Source of the DNA: Chitinimonas taiwanensis DSM 18899
GTDB taxonomy: Bacteria > Pseudomonadota > Gammaproteobacteria > Burkholderiales > Chitinimonadaceae
Length of the DNA: 64,000 bases
NCBI RefSeq assembly: GCF_900119825.1
Contig: NZ_FPKR01000003.1
Coordinates: 296,633 to 360,632 of the forward strand
Direction: 5' to 3'
Shown: positions 54,809 to 63,899 of the stretch, piece by piece
How positions within the stretch are numbered: position 1 is the stretch's first letter
Layout of the letters: every line of letters starts with the position of its first letter
Program-made: the position numbers and the translations under genes
Notes under the pieces: generated by a model
What the model saw: the letters and a program-made list of their open reading frames with translations, nothing else
The model's database searches: none
Told to the model about the DNA's origin: nothing

Positions 54809-57022
54809 ATGCACAAGTTTGCACTCTTACTCAGCGGCGTCTTTGCGCTGCCCGCGGCGGCGGAGATGCGCGCCCATGCGCTGCCAGGCCCCGGCCAGAT
54901 CCAGCTGGATGGCCGGCTCGATGAGGCCGCCTGGGCGCAGGCGCCACGCCATGCGGAATTCTTCGAACATACGCCCAATGATGGCCGGCCGGCTGCACAG
55001 CCCACCGCCATGCGCATTGCCTATGACGCGCAGTATCTCTATGTCGGCCTCGAGGCGACCGACCCTGAACCTGGCGCGATACGTGAGCCGTTTGCACGGC
55101 GCGACAAGGTGCTGGGCGATCAGGATTTCTTTGTCTTCTACCTGGATACCGCTGGCGACGGTAAGGCCGCGCAGTTCTTCCGCGTGAATCCGCGCGGCGC
55201 GGTTGGCGATGGCATGTTCACCGATACCGGTGGCGAGGACTTCTCGCCCGATTACGACTTCGAGGCGGTGGCCAGCCGTACGCCCGCAGGCTGGTCGGCC
55301 GAGCTGCGCATCCCGTTTTCGGCCCTGTCGTATAACGCCGGCATGAAAGCCTGGCGGGTGATGCTGCTGCGCAGCCTGACCCGTGGCGACCGCTACCGGC
55401 TGACCAGTGGGCCTGCCCCGCGCAATACCAACTGTTTCCTTTGCTACAGCTCACCGCTGCAGGCGCTCAGCCCGCCTGCGCCGGCCGCCAACTGGACTTT
55501 CACCCCGCAGTGGCTGGCCAGCCATGCCGAGCGCACGCGCCCGGACGGCAGCCGCACGGTGCGCAAGGACAGCGAGCTGTCGCTGGACGTGAAAGTCCGC
55601 CCACGCTCGGACTGGGTGCTGGATCTGACCGTGAACCCGGATTTCTCGCAGGTGGAGCTCGATGCGCCGGCCCTGGCCGGGAACAGCCGCTTTGCGGTCT
55701 TCCTGCCCGAGAAACGCCCCTTCTTCCTGGAGGGCGCCGACCTGTTGCAAAGCCCCTTCCCAGACGAAGGCACTTTGCAGGCCGTGCATAGCCGCTCGAT
55801 CACCGACCCGGCCTGGGGTAGCCGCGCCACCTGGCGTGGCGAGCAGGCCGATGTGACGGTGCTGACCGCGCGCGACAATGGCGGCGGGGTGGCCGTGCTG
55901 CCCGGTGCTTACGGTAACGACTTCGCCAGTCAGGACTACAAATCGCAAGCCACGGTGGCGCGCGCCAGTCTGCGCGATGGGCGCTGGCAGTATGGTGGCC
56001 TGTTGACCGATCGCACGCTGGCCAAGGGGCGTGGCTATAACCGTCTGGTCGGTGCCGAATCGTCCTGGCAGGCCGATGAGCACACACGCTTGCGCAGCCA
56101 GCTCTTGTGGAGCGAAACCACGGCCATCGCCAACGCTGAGCAGCGCCTGGAGCGCGGTGCGGCGCGCCAGGGCCATGCGCTGTATCTGGATGGCTCGCGG
56201 CAATGGCAGGACTGGGATCTGTTCGCGCGCTTCAAGGATATCGGTGCCGATTTCCGCGCCGACAATGGCTTTATCACCCAGACTGGCATCCGCAGCCTGC
56301 AGACTGAGCTCACGCGCAAGTTCGGCCACGAGGCGAGCTGGCGCGAGACCAACCCTTACTTCAATACCGAGTATGTGCAGGACCGTGCCGGCCGGGTGGT
56401 GAGCCAGAAGCTGACGCCGGGCCTGTTTCTGGCCGGCCCTTACGACAGCTTCTTCAATCTGGAATGGCATGGCAAGGAGCGCAGCCGTCTGGCTGCCGAT
56501 GCGCCATTGCTCAAGCGCGACTATGTGCATCTGTACGCCGATGGCGCGCCAGGGCAGTTGCTGAACCGGCTGACCACCACGCTGGAGCTGGGCGATCAGA
56601 TTGATTACGGCACCGGGCGCTTGGGGCGGGGCGGTTTTGCCAGCGTGTTTGCGCGCATGCGCCTGCATCCACGCCTGGAGCTCGAGCAGAAGCTCGACCG
56701 CGTCTGGGTGGATGGCGGCACAGCGCAGCGCACGCGCGCTTTCAGCGAGCTGGCCTACCAGTGGAACTCGATCTGGCATTTCAGCGCGCGCGATACGGCC
56801 CGGCTGATCTGGCAGCGTGCGCACAGCGAACGCAAGCTCGATGGCGAGGGCCAGCCGGTGGCCGAGCGCGAACGGCGCAATACCTGGTCGCTGGTGTATG
56901 CGCACCGGCGCGGCCTGGGGCGGGCGCTGTATGTGGGCGCCACCCTGGCCGATGCACGCGAAGGCGAGGCAGCACGCGATGAGCGGCGCGAGCTGTTTGT
57001 GAAGGCGTCCTGGGCGCTGTAG
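54809..57022 (+). CDS. DUF5916/CBM9 outer-membrane barrel protein
   Basis: A 737-residue exported protein. Signal peptide MHKFALLLSGVFALPAAAE is followed by a CBM9-like beta-sandwich (IQLDGRLDEAAWAQAPRH... YLYVGLEATDPEP... DQDFFVFYLDTAGDGKAAQFFRVNPRG) around residues 30-190. Next comes the DUF5916 region, with many amphipathic beta-strands and charged turns (TARDNGGGVAVLPGAYGNDFASQDYKSQ... FARFKDIGADFRADNGFITQTG), consistent with an outer-membrane barrel. It ends FVKASWAL, a C-terminus less aromatic than usual. Homologues are annotated only as DUF5916; the CBM9 part suggests a glycan ligand. It is monocistronic with a strong terminator. Confidence 0.8.
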   Translation: MHKFALLLSGVFALPAAAEMRAHALPGPGQIQLDGRLDEAAWAQAPRHAEFFEHTPNDGRPAAQPTAMRIAYDAQYLYVGLEATDPEPGAIREPFARRDKVLGDQDFFVFYLDTAGDGKAAQFFRVNPRGAVGDGMFTDTGGEDFSPDYDFEAVASRTPAGWSAELRIPFSALSYNAGMKAWRVMLLRSLTRGDRYRLTSGPAPRNTNCFLCYSSPLQALSPPAPAANWTFTPQWLASHAERTRPDGSRTVRKDSELSLDVKVRPRSDWVLDLTVNPDFSQVELDAPALAGNSRFAVFLPEKRPFFLEGADLLQSPFPDEGTLQAVHSRSITDPAWGSRATWRGEQADVTVLTARDNGGGVAVLPGAYGNDFASQDYKSQATVARASLRDGRWQYGGLLTDRTLAKGRGYNRLVGAESSWQADEHTRLRSQLLWSETTAIANAEQRLERGAARQGHALYLDGSRQWQDWDLFARFKDIGADFRADNGFITQTGIRSLQTELTRKFGHEASWRETNPYFNTEYVQDRAGRVVSQKLTPGLFLAGPYDSFFNLEWHGKERSRLAADAPLLKRDYVHLYADGAPGQLLNRLTTTLELGDQIDYGTGRLGRGGFASVFARMRLHPRLELEQKLDRVWVDGGTAQRTRAFSELAYQWNSIWHFSARDTARLIWQRAHSERKLDGEGQPVAERERRNTWSLVYAHRRGLGRALYVGATLADAREGEAARDERRELFVKASWAL

Positions 57023-57033
57023 GTCTGCCACTG

Positions 57034-57069
57034 CCAAGAAAAAAGCGCCCTGGGGCGCTTTTTTCTTGG
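57034..57069. terminator. Symmetric intrinsic terminator between convergent genes
   Basis: CCAAGAAAAAAGCGCC and GGCGCTTTTTTCTTGG pair perfectly around CTGG. Poly-A and poly-T on both sides allow it to end both the DUF5916 and the waaF transcripts. Confidence 0.88.
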
Positions 57070-57074
57070 GCTGC

Positions 57075-58133
57075 TTATACCGGCAGTACCGGGATATAGG
57101 GGCTGGCCGGTGTGCCGGGCGGCTTGGTCAGTACGCGCGCCATGGCGGCTTCGACCAGGTCGGGCTCCAGCTTCTGCAGGCAGTCCAGATGCTTGAGCGG
57201 ACACTGGCGTTCGAAGCAGGGGCTGCATTCGAGGTCGAGGGTGACGATCTCGGCCTGTTTGCTCAGCGGCGGGGTGAATTCCGGGCTGCTTGAGCCATAC
57301 AGGGCCACGATGGGCCGCTCCAGCGCCGCCGCCACATGCATGAGGCCGGAATCATTGGTGACCACCAGGTGCGCGATCGAGAGCAGATCGATGGCCTGGG
57401 CCAGCGAGGTGCGCCCGGCCAGGTCGACCATGGGCACGCCAGCCTGCTCGGCAATCGCGCTGGTATCGGGCTTGTCCTTGGCCGAGCCGAACAACCAGAC
57501 CGCATAGCCCTGCGACACCAGCCGGCGCGCCAGCTCGGTAAAATGCCGTGCCGGCCAGCGCTTGGCCGGGCCATATTCGGCACCCGGGCAAAAGGCCACC
57601 ACCGGCTGCGCATCGCTGAGCCCGAGCGCCTGCAGCGCGGCCTGGCGCGAAGCCGGGTCGATATGCAGCTTGGGGGCGGGAATCGGGCGGGGCAGGGCGG
57701 CGCCATCCACTTCGGCCAGCACGGTAAAGCGCTCCACCATCTGCGGCAGCGCCTTGCGATCCAGAACACGGAAGTCGTTCAAGAGGCCATAACGACCCTC
57801 GCCGACAAAGCCGGTGCGCTGGGGAATGCGCGCAAACCACGGCACCAGTGCCGACTTCAGCGAGTTGGGCAGCACGATCACCTGATCGAACTGGCCACGC
57901 AGCTGGCGACCGAGCTTATAGCGCTCGCCCAGCTTGAGCGCGCCATGGCCGAAGGGGTTGCGCAGCGTGGCATCCACCTCGGGCATGCGGTCGAGCAGCG
58001 GCAGGGTCCAATCCGGGGCGATGACGGTCAGATGGGCGTCGGGCTGGTATTGCTTGATCCGCTGGTAGAGCGGATGCGCCATCACGCTATCGCCCACCCA
58101 GGCCGGGGCGACCACCAGGATGCGATGGGCCAT
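57075..58133 (-). CDS. waaF: ADP-heptose:LPS heptosyltransferase II
   Basis: A 352-residue GT9 glycosyltransferase that adds the second heptose to the inner core of lipopolysaccharide. It begins MAHRILVVAPAWVGDSVMAHPLYQ, the WaaF signature. Other motifs are VIAPDWTLPLLDRMPEVD, VIVLPNSLKSALVPWFARIPQRTGF, GAEYGPAKRWP (nucleotide-sugar site) and VTNDSGLMHVAAALERPIVALYGSSSPEFTPPL. It acts at the cytoplasmic face of the inner membrane. The zinc-finger gene is 3 bp upstream and ilvE precedes that, a conserved betaproteobacterial cluster. Confidence 0.94.
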   Translation of the reverse strand: MAHRILVVAPAWVGDSVMAHPLYQRIKQYQPDAHLTVIAPDWTLPLLDRMPEVDATLRNPFGHGALKLGERYKLGRQLRGQFDQVIVLPNSLKSALVPWFARIPQRTGFVGEGRYGLLNDFRVLDRKALPQMVERFTVLAEVDGAALPRPIPAPKLHIDPASRQAALQALGLSDAQPVVAFCPGAEYGPAKRWPARHFTELARRLVSQGYAVWLFGSAKDKPDTSAIAEQAGVPMVDLAGRTSLAQAIDLLSIAHLVVTNDSGLMHVAAALERPIVALYGSSSPEFTPPLSKQAEIVTLDLECSPCFERQCPLKHLDCLQKLEPDLVEAAMARVLTKPPGTPASPYIPVLPV

Positions 58134-58136
58134 CGA

Positions 58137-58340
58137 TCAGTGGCCGTGGCCGGCCGGGCCGCCCTTGAGCACGTAATGGGTGCCGCAATACGGGCACAGT
58201 GCCTCGCCGGTGGTGCCGACTGGAATCACCACGCGCGGATGGGCATTCCACTTCAGCATGTCCGGCATTGGGCAGTACAGCGGCAAGTCCTTGGCTTCGA
58301 CTTCGATATGGGTACGGGTGTTGTCTTTGAGTTGGGTCAT
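58137..58340 (-). CDS. Small zinc-finger (CHCC) protein
   Basis: A 67-residue protein with the zf-CHCC pattern: Cys and His in YCPMPDMLKWNAHPRV, then CPYC near residues 49-52. The same domain occurs in the NDUFS6 subunit of mitochondrial complex I and in many short proteobacterial proteins. It ends with a Gly/His tail (KGGPAGHGH). The function is unknown. It is located between ilvE and waaF, 3 bp before waaF, so it is certainly cotranscribed with it. Confidence 0.88.
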   Translation of the reverse strand: MTQLKDNTRTHIEVEAKDLPLYCPMPDMLKWNAHPRVVIPVGTTGEALCPYCGTHYVLKGGPAGHGH

Positions 58341-58387
58341 GATGAGGTCCTGAAGGCCAGCCCGCAGGCCGGCCTGGGTTGCAGCGG

Positions 58388-59308
58388 TTAAACCAGGGTC
58401 AGCCAGTGGGCGTGCTGGGCCGATTCGCCCTTCACGGCCGCGAAGTAGGCGGCTTGCAGTACGGTGGTGATCGGGCCGCGCTTGCCGTCGCCAATCGCAC
58501 GGCCATCGAGTTCGCGGATCGGCGTGACTTCGGCGGCGGTACCGGTGAAGAAGGCTTCGTCGGCGATATACACCTCGTCGCGGGTGATGCGCTTTTCGAT
58601 CACCTCATAGCCATGTTCCTTGGCCAGCTGGAAGATGGTGTCGCGGGTGATGCCGGCGAGGCAGGAGGTCAGGTCCGGGGTGTAGATCTTGCCCTTGCGG
58701 ATCACGAAGATGTTTTCGCCGGAGCCCTCGGCCACATAGCCGTCCACATCCAGCAGCAAAGCTTCTTCATAGCCATCGCGGGTGGCTTCCGAATTGGCGA
58801 GGATGGAATTCATGTAATTGCCATTGGCCTTGGCCTTGCACATGGTCACGTTCACATGGTGACGGGTGAAGGACGAGGTCTTCACGCGGATGCCCTTGTT
58901 GATGCCATCGTCACCCAGGTAAGCGCCCCAGGGCCAGGCGGCCACGATCACGTGCACATCGTTGCTGGGCGGTGCAATGCCGAGCTTGCCCGAGCCATAA
59001 AAGGCCATCGGGCGGAAGTAGCAGGACTTCAGCTTGTTCTCGCGCACCACGGCCTTGTGCGCCTCGTTGATCTCCTCCTTGCTGAAAGGCAGGCTCATGC
59101 CAAGGATCTTGGCCGAGTTGAACAGGCGCTCGGTATGGTCGTCCAGGCGGAAGATGGCCGGGCCCTGGCTGGTCTCGTACGCACGCACGCCCTCGAACAC
59201 ACCCAGGCCGTAGTGCAGGGTATGAGTCAACACATGGGTGGTGGCATCGCGCCAATCAACCAGCTTGCCGTCGTACCAGATAAAGCCGTCGCGGTCGGCC
59301 ATGGACAT
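58388..59308 (-). CDS. ilvE: Branched-chain amino acid aminotransferase
   Basis: A 306-residue fold-type IV PLP enzyme that makes or degrades leucine, isoleucine and valine. It starts MSMADRDGFIWYDGKLVDWRDATTHVLTHTLHYG. The Schiff-base Lys is Lys160 in MCKAKANGNYMNS. Further family blocks are YEEALLLDVDGYVAEGSGENIFVI and EVYIADEAFFTGTAAEVTPIRELDGR. The start at 59308 has GGAGA 7 bp before it; MADRD at 59302 is an alternative. It is the first gene of the ilvE-zinc finger-waaF unit. The same enzyme could feed the mmsAB valine pathway in this window. Confidence 0.94.
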   Translation of the reverse strand: MSMADRDGFIWYDGKLVDWRDATTHVLTHTLHYGLGVFEGVRAYETSQGPAIFRLDDHTERLFNSAKILGMSLPFSKEEINEAHKAVVRENKLKSCYFRPMAFYGSGKLGIAPPSNDVHVIVAAWPWGAYLGDDGINKGIRVKTSSFTRHHVNVTMCKAKANGNYMNSILANSEATRDGYEEALLLDVDGYVAEGSGENIFVIRKGKIYTPDLTSCLAGITRDTIFQLAKEHGYEVIEKRITRDEVYIADEAFFTGTAAEVTPIRELDGRAIGDGKRGPITTVLQAAYFAAVKGESAQHAHWLTLV

Positions 59309-59433
59309 GGTGTGTCTCCTTGGATTTCGTATAGGGGTGCAGCGAAAGCGGCATTTTAGCCGTTTCGGCCCGCCCGGGCCACGCGCCCAGCCGCCTGGGC
59401 TAAGATCGCGCTTCCCCTTATTCGGAGCCGTCC

Positions 59434-59838
59434 ATGCATATCGCCTATAGCTGCCTGCTGATCGCCATCCTGCTGCCCTATATCTGGATCTATTTCGCCA
59501 AATTCGGTCGCTCGGACGACGGCATCGCCAAGCGCTACAACAACTACGCACCGCGTGCGCAGCAGGCCAAGCTGGAGGGTTACCGTGCCCGCGCCGTCTG
59601 GGCACACAACAATGCCTTCGAAGCCTTGCCCGGCTTTATCGCTGCGGTGCTGGTGGCAATACAGGCTGGTGTGCCTGCACCGCTGGTCAATGGCGCGGCC
59701 ATCGTGTTCATCGTGGCGCGTGTCCTGCATGGCGTGTGCTACCTGGCCGATCTGGCCTGGCAACGCTCGGCCATCTGGGCGATCGGCTTGCTGGCGCTCG
59801 TCTATCTGTTTGTCCAGGCACTGCTGCATCTGGCCTGA
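59434..59838 (+). CDS. MAPEG-family membrane protein
   Basis: A 134-residue protein with four hydrophobic helices (about 5-22, 63-80, 82-103, 111-130). The conserved motif is NNYAPRAQQAKLEGYRARAVWAHNNAFEALPGF, the RAxxAHxNAFEALP signature of bacterial MAPEG proteins. Eukaryotic members conjugate glutathione or make eicosanoids; bacterial ones are largely uncharacterised. It is flanked by ilvE (divergent) and a diguanylate cyclase (convergent), and is monocistronic. A GGAG lies upstream of the ATG. Confidence 0.88.
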   Translation: MHIAYSCLLIAILLPYIWIYFAKFGRSDDGIAKRYNNYAPRAQQAKLEGYRARAVWAHNNAFEALPGFIAAVLVAIQAGVPAPLVNGAAIVFIVARVLHGVCYLADLAWQRSAIWAIGLLALVYLFVQALLHLA

Positions 59839-59882
59839 TCACTGAGCCGCGCTGCGGCTGCTGGGCAGATCGGCTTGGCCTG

Positions 59883-61148
59883 CTAGTCTTCGCTGGCGGC
59901 GCGATACACGGCATAGCGGTGCTTGCCATCGAACTTGGCCTGGTACATGGCGATATCGGCATGGCGGCGCAACTGGGCGGCGCTATTGCCGTGCTCGGGG
60001 CAGAGCGCAATGCCGATGCTGGCGCGCACGCTGACCTGCTGTCCGTCCAGCTCAATTGGGGCATCCAGGGTGGCCAGCATTTTCTCGGCCACCTGCACGG
60101 CATCCGCCTCACCGTTCAAATTGGCCAGCAGGACCATGAATTCGTCGCCGCCCTGGCGCGACACCGTATCGGACGCGCGCACGCAGCTGAGCAGACGCTT
60201 GGCGATCACTTTCAGCAGTTCGTCGCCGGCATCGTGGCCCAGCGTGTCGTTCACTTGCTTGAAGTCGTCCAGATCGATGAACAGCAGGGCCAGGGTTTTG
60301 CCCTGGCGTGCCTGCTGGCGCAGCGCCTGTTCGATGTGCTCGCTGAACAGGAAGCGATTGGGTAGCGCCGTCAGCGTGTCGTAAAAGGCAAGGTAGAGCA
60401 CCCGCTCCTCGTTGAGCTTGCGACTGGTGATATCGCTGAGCAGGGCAAAGATCGAGGTGATCTGGCCGTCCACATCCGACACTGCCGACAGGCTGACTTC
60501 CACCGTGATGCGCTCGCCACCAGCGCGGCGCATGCCCAGTTCCAGCTTGCGGCTGGCCGCGCTACCCCAGCGCTCGCGCTGCTCAAACAGCTTGGCCATG
60601 CTGTCCTCGGTCAGCACTTCGTCCGGGCGCATGCGCAGCAGCTGTTCGCGTGGGTAGTTGAGTAGTTCGCACAGCGCCGGGTTCACATCCAGTAGCTCGC
60701 CGCTGCGCGCATCGAACAGCGCATAACCCTCATTGGCGGTTTCCAGCACGCGCCGATGGCGTTGTTCGCTCTCACGCAACGCTTCTTCCACCAAGTGCCG
60801 CTCGTGAATATCGGTAAAGCTGACGATCAGTGCGGACTTGCCGTCCAGATCCACCAGGCGCGCGGCCAGCAGCACCCAGACGCGCTGGCCGCCAGCCAGA
60901 TTCAGGCGCGCTTCGAACTGGCGGATAAAGCCGTTATTGCGGGCAATCAGCAGGAACTGGCGCGCCAGGCTCGGATTGTCGAACAGATCGCGCAGGGCGG
61001 GCGCCGCATTGGGTAGGCCGAGCGTGTCGCGTGCCAGCTGATTGAGCGCCAGGATGGTGCCGCTATCGGCCTCGATGGCCAGTAGCGGCTGCGGAGACAG
61101 GCGAGCCATCTCGGCCAGCAGCGTGGCGGCGGGGTTGTCTGCGTTCAT
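59883..61148 (-). CDS. PAS-PAS-GGDEF diguanylate cyclase
   Basis: A 421-residue cytoplasmic protein without transmembrane helices. Two PAS domains cover about 12-130 (PLLAIEADSGTILALNQLARDTLGLP) and 130-250 (RVLETANEGYALFDARSGELLDVNPALCELLNYPREQLL). The second is followed by a PAC-like segment (ITVEVSLSAVSDVDGQITSIFALLSDIT). The GGDEF domain has an intact GGDEF (VSRQGGDEFMVLLANLN) and LFIDLDDFKQVNDTLGHDAGD. No EAL domain is present, so it makes cyclic di-GMP. The 30-bp gap to folA on the same strand may allow readthrough. Confidence 0.9.
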   Translation of the reverse strand: MNADNPAATLLAEMARLSPQPLLAIEADSGTILALNQLARDTLGLPNAAPALRDLFDNPSLARQFLLIARNNGFIRQFEARLNLAGGQRVWVLLAARLVDLDGKSALIVSFTDIHERHLVEEALRESEQRHRRVLETANEGYALFDARSGELLDVNPALCELLNYPREQLLRMRPDEVLTEDSMAKLFEQRERWGSAASRKLELGMRRAGGERITVEVSLSAVSDVDGQITSIFALLSDITSRKLNEERVLYLAFYDTLTALPNRFLFSEHIEQALRQQARQGKTLALLFIDLDDFKQVNDTLGHDAGDELLKVIAKRLLSCVRASDTVSRQGGDEFMVLLANLNGEADAVQVAEKMLATLDAPIELDGQQVSVRASIGIALCPEHGNSAAQLRRHADIAMYQAKFDGKHRYAVYRAASED

Positions 61149-61178
61149 AGGTCCTGTTCTGGCCGGCCCCAGCGCGGG

Positions 61179-61658
61179 CTAGGCGCTGAGCTTTTCGTAG
61201 ACCACAAAACTATAGGCGAAATCCTCGCCCTGGCGGGTGTCGCGGCGCAGCTCGCGGAACTGCGTGCGCGGCCAATCCGGGAAGAAGGCATCGCCGTCGA
61301 AGTCGGCATCGATCTCGGTCAGATAGAGCCGGTCCGCCAGCGGTAGCGCCTCGGCATACAGGCTGGCGCCGCCGATCAGGAATACTTCGTCCACCTCGCC
61401 GGCGGCAGCCACCGCCTCGGCAATCGAATGCACGACCGTTACGCCGTCGGCTTGCCAATTGCGGTCGCGCGTGACCACGATATTGTGTCGGCCGGGCAGT
61501 GGGCGGCCGATCGAGTCATAGGTCTTGCGCCCCATGATGATCGGATGGCCGCTGGTGGTGGCCTTGAAATATTTGAGGTCGTCGGACAGATGCCAGGGCA
61601 GGCGGTTGGCGATGCCGACGGTGTGGTTGCGGGCAAGGGCGGCGATCAGGGAGAGCAT
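61179..61658 (-). CDS. folA: Dihydrofolate reductase
   Basis: A 159-residue enzyme that reduces dihydrofolate with NADPH. Family residues are in place: LPWHLSDDLKYF with catalytic Asp27, IIMGRKTYDSIGRPLPGRHNIVVTR, and FLIGGASLYAEALPLADRLYLTEID. The ATG at 61658 gives the normal length and N-terminus (MLSLIAALARNHTVG). No thyA gene is adjacent on the visible strand. It lies upstream of the PAS-GGDEF gene with a 30-bp gap, so the pair could be an operon. Confidence 0.95.
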   Translation of the reverse strand: MLSLIAALARNHTVGIANRLPWHLSDDLKYFKATTSGHPIIMGRKTYDSIGRPLPGRHNIVVTRDRNWQADGVTVVHSIAEAVAAAGEVDEVFLIGGASLYAEALPLADRLYLTEIDADFDGDAFFPDWPRTQFRELRRDTRQGEDFAYSFVVYEKLSA

Positions 61659-61878
61659 GGTGTGGCGTCCGCGGTGCGTATCGGCACCGTTTTGGGTGGT
61701 TAAGCTGCCTGTTGGTGCGCGTGTATGCACCTGTGTGGTGCTGTTTGGCGCATCGAGGGCAGGGTGCTGGGGGTGAAACAGCAGCTGAGTGCTTGTTTCT
61801 GCTGGCTTTTCTAGCCTGCGGGCTGGGTGGCCTGGGACTTGCTAACCAGAATATAAATTCCGCTTCCCAGTGCCGCCC

Positions 61879-62454
61879 ATGCTACGTGTTCTGCTGGTCA
61901 ATGATACCGAAAAGCCCATCGGCGAGCTGCGTATGGCCCTGTCCGTGCAGGGCTATGACATCTTGGCCGAGGTGGCCACGCCGCATGCCCTGCTGGCCGC
62001 GGTGGAGGGCCAGCGCCCCGATGTGGTGATCATCGATACCGAGTCGCCCTCGCGCGATACGCTCGAGCAGCTGGCGGTGATGAATACCCATGCGCCGCGC
62101 CCGGTGGTGATGTTCACCCAGGATGCCGACCAGCAACTGATCCGCGCCGCGGTGGGCGCCGGGGTGACGGCCTATGTGGTGGATGGCCTGGCACCCGCCA
62201 AGCTTGCTCCCATCATCGAAGCCGCGCTGGCGCGCTTTGCCGAAGAAAGCCGCTTGCGCCAGCGCCTGGCCGAGGTCGAACAGAAGCTGTCCGACCGCAA
62301 GCTGATCGACCGCGCCAAAGGCCTGCTGATGGACAAGCGCCAGATGAGCGAGGCCGCCGCCTACGACACCCTGCGCAGCCAGGCCATGAAGCAGGGCGCC
62401 AAGCTGGCCGATATCGCCAAGCAGATTATCGCGATGGCCGACTTGCTCGGCTGA
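61879..62454 (+). CDS. nasT: ANTAR-domain response regulator NasT
   Basis: A 191-residue antiterminator. The receiver-like domain is MLRVLLVNDTEKPIGELRMALSVQGYDILAE... VVIIDTESPSRDTLEQL, with Asp at about residue 53 though phosphorylation is not needed in this family. The C-terminal ANTAR RNA-binding domain is RKLIDRAKGLLMDKRQMSEAAAYDTLRSQAMKQG. NasT binds a two-hairpin leader RNA and prevents termination of nitrate-assimilation genes; NasS holds it inactive until nitrate binds. I start at ATG 61879, not the GTG at 61870. nasS follows after 15 bp. Confidence 0.9.
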   Translation: MLRVLLVNDTEKPIGELRMALSVQGYDILAEVATPHALLAAVEGQRPDVVIIDTESPSRDTLEQLAVMNTHAPRPVVMFTQDADQQLIRAAVGAGVTAYVVDGLAPAKLAPIIEAALARFAEESRLRQRLAEVEQKLSDRKLIDRAKGLLMDKRQMSEAAAYDTLRSQAMKQGAKLADIAKQIIAMADLLG

Positions 62455-62469
62455 CCCGGAGTTGTATTG

Positions 62470-63639
62470 ATGTCCTTCTCTTCTTCCCACGCCAGCCCCT
62501 GGCTGGCCGGTTCCGATGCCCCGGAAAAAACGCAGCTCAAGCTTGGCTTCGTACCGCTCACCGACTGCGCGCCGGTGGTGGTGGCCAAGATGCGCGATTT
62601 CGGGCGCCGCCATGGCATCGAGATCGAGCTGTGCCGCCAGCCTTCCTGGGCGGCGGTGCGCGACAAGCTCCTGTCGGGCGAGATTGATGCTGCGCACACC
62701 CTGTATGGCCTGGTCTATGGCGTGCAGCTGGGCATAGGCGGTCCACAAGCCGATATGGCGGTGCTGATGACCCTGAGCCAGAACGGCCAGGCGATTACCC
62801 TGAGCAATCAGCTGGCTGCCTCGCTGCGCGGGGTGGGCAATCTGCGCCAGGCGCTCGAATGCGAGCCGCGCAAGCCGGTGTTTGCGCAGACCTTTCCGAC
62901 CGGCACCCATGCGCTCTGGCTGTATTACTGGCTGGCGGCGCAGGATGTGCATCCGCTCAAGGAAGTGCGCAGCGTGGTGATTCCGCCGCCGCAGATGAGC
63001 GATGCACTGGCGCGTGGCGAGCTGGATGGCTTCTGCGCGGGCGAGCCCTGGCATGCGGTGGCCGAGGCACGCAAAGTGGGGCAAACCGTGGTCAGCAGCA
63101 GCGAGATCTGGCCCGATCACCCGGAAAAAGTGCTGGCCTGCCGGCGCGACTTTGCCGCGCTCTACCCGAATAGCGCGCGTGCGCTGACCATGGCCGTGCT
63201 GGAAGCCTGCCAGTGGCTGGAAAGTGTCGAGCATCGCCGTGAAGCAGCGGCCTGGCTGTCCACCGACAGCATCACCGGCGCACCGGTCGACCTGATCGCG
63301 CCGCGCCTGCTCGGCGACTACGGTGGCTCGCCGCTGCGCCAGCCGCCGCGCCCGCTGCGCTTCTTCGCCGATGGGGCAGTCAACTTCCCTTATCTATCCG
63401 ACGGTCTGTGGTTCCTCAGCCAGTATCGGCGCTGGGGCTTGCTGCGCGAGGCGCAGGACCTGGCTGGCATAGCGGCGGCCGTCAACCAGACTGCGCTCTA
63501 CCGCGAGGCAGCCAGTGCGCTGGGTATCCCCGTGCCCGAGCAGGCTACACGCAGCAGCGTGTTGATTGATGGGCTGAGCTGGCAGGGCGAAGCGGCCGAG
63601 GCCTATGCGGATGGTTTCGCCATCCGCGCCGCAGACTAA
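62470..63639 (+). CDS. nasS: Cytoplasmic nitrate sensor NasS
   Basis: A 389-residue protein of the NrtA/CmpA binding-protein fold. It lacks a signal peptide (MSFSSSHASPWLAG...), which distinguishes the sensor NasS from transport subunits. Conserved blocks are LKLGFVPLTDCAPVVVAKMRDFGRRHGIEIEL, DAAHTLYGLVYGVQLGIGG, FAQTFPTGTHALWLYYWLAAQDVHP, FCAGEPWHAVAEARKVGQTV and FPYLSDGLWFLSQYRRWG. With nitrate bound it should release NasT. GGAG lies 8 bp before the ATG. The expected nitrate/nitrite reductase genes are not the next genes within this window. Confidence 0.9.
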   Translation: MSFSSSHASPWLAGSDAPEKTQLKLGFVPLTDCAPVVVAKMRDFGRRHGIEIELCRQPSWAAVRDKLLSGEIDAAHTLYGLVYGVQLGIGGPQADMAVLMTLSQNGQAITLSNQLAASLRGVGNLRQALECEPRKPVFAQTFPTGTHALWLYYWLAAQDVHPLKEVRSVVIPPPQMSDALARGELDGFCAGEPWHAVAEARKVGQTVVSSSEIWPDHPEKVLACRRDFAALYPNSARALTMAVLEACQWLESVEHRREAAAWLSTDSITGAPVDLIAPRLLGDYGGSPLRQPPRPLRFFADGAVNFPYLSDGLWFLSQYRRWGLLREAQDLAGIAAAVNQTALYREAASALGIPVPEQATRSSVLIDGLSWQGEAAEAYADGFAIRAAD

Positions 63640-63788
63640 GTGCAGCATGGCTGTTGGCCTGAGTAGCTGACTGGATATCGAGTCCTGGCTGCGCATGCAG
63701 GCTGTTTCCCCGCCAGCCATGCTGCGGCTAAGTCGGGCGTCGCGTGGCACCTGCTGGGCTGAATGTGAAAATTCCACCCCGTCCTGAT

Positions 63789-63883
63789 TTGCCGTCGTCA
63801 TAACTCAGCCCTTACACTCCCGCGCTATTCGCAGTGATGCCCACATCACGCACATCATTAGCATGCAATGCCCTCGCGGCATT
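63789..63883 (+). promoter_or_regulatory. Leader region with candidate promoter and hairpin
   Basis: The 260-bp gap after nasS holds a weak sigma-70-like promoter (TTGCCG at 63789-63794, 18 bp, TACACT at 63813-63818). It also holds a small hairpin AATGCC-CTCGC-GGCATT (63867-63883) directly before the GGAGGA ribosome site of the next gene. A single hairpin without a T-run is not a clear NasT-type double-hairpin leader. Confidence 0.35.
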
Positions 63884-63899
63884 GATGGGAGGAAACCCT

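Noticed and set aside
61882..63234. 450-codon frame antisense to nasT-nasS
   Set aside because: Both sense genes are well supported; the antisense product lacks any domain pattern.
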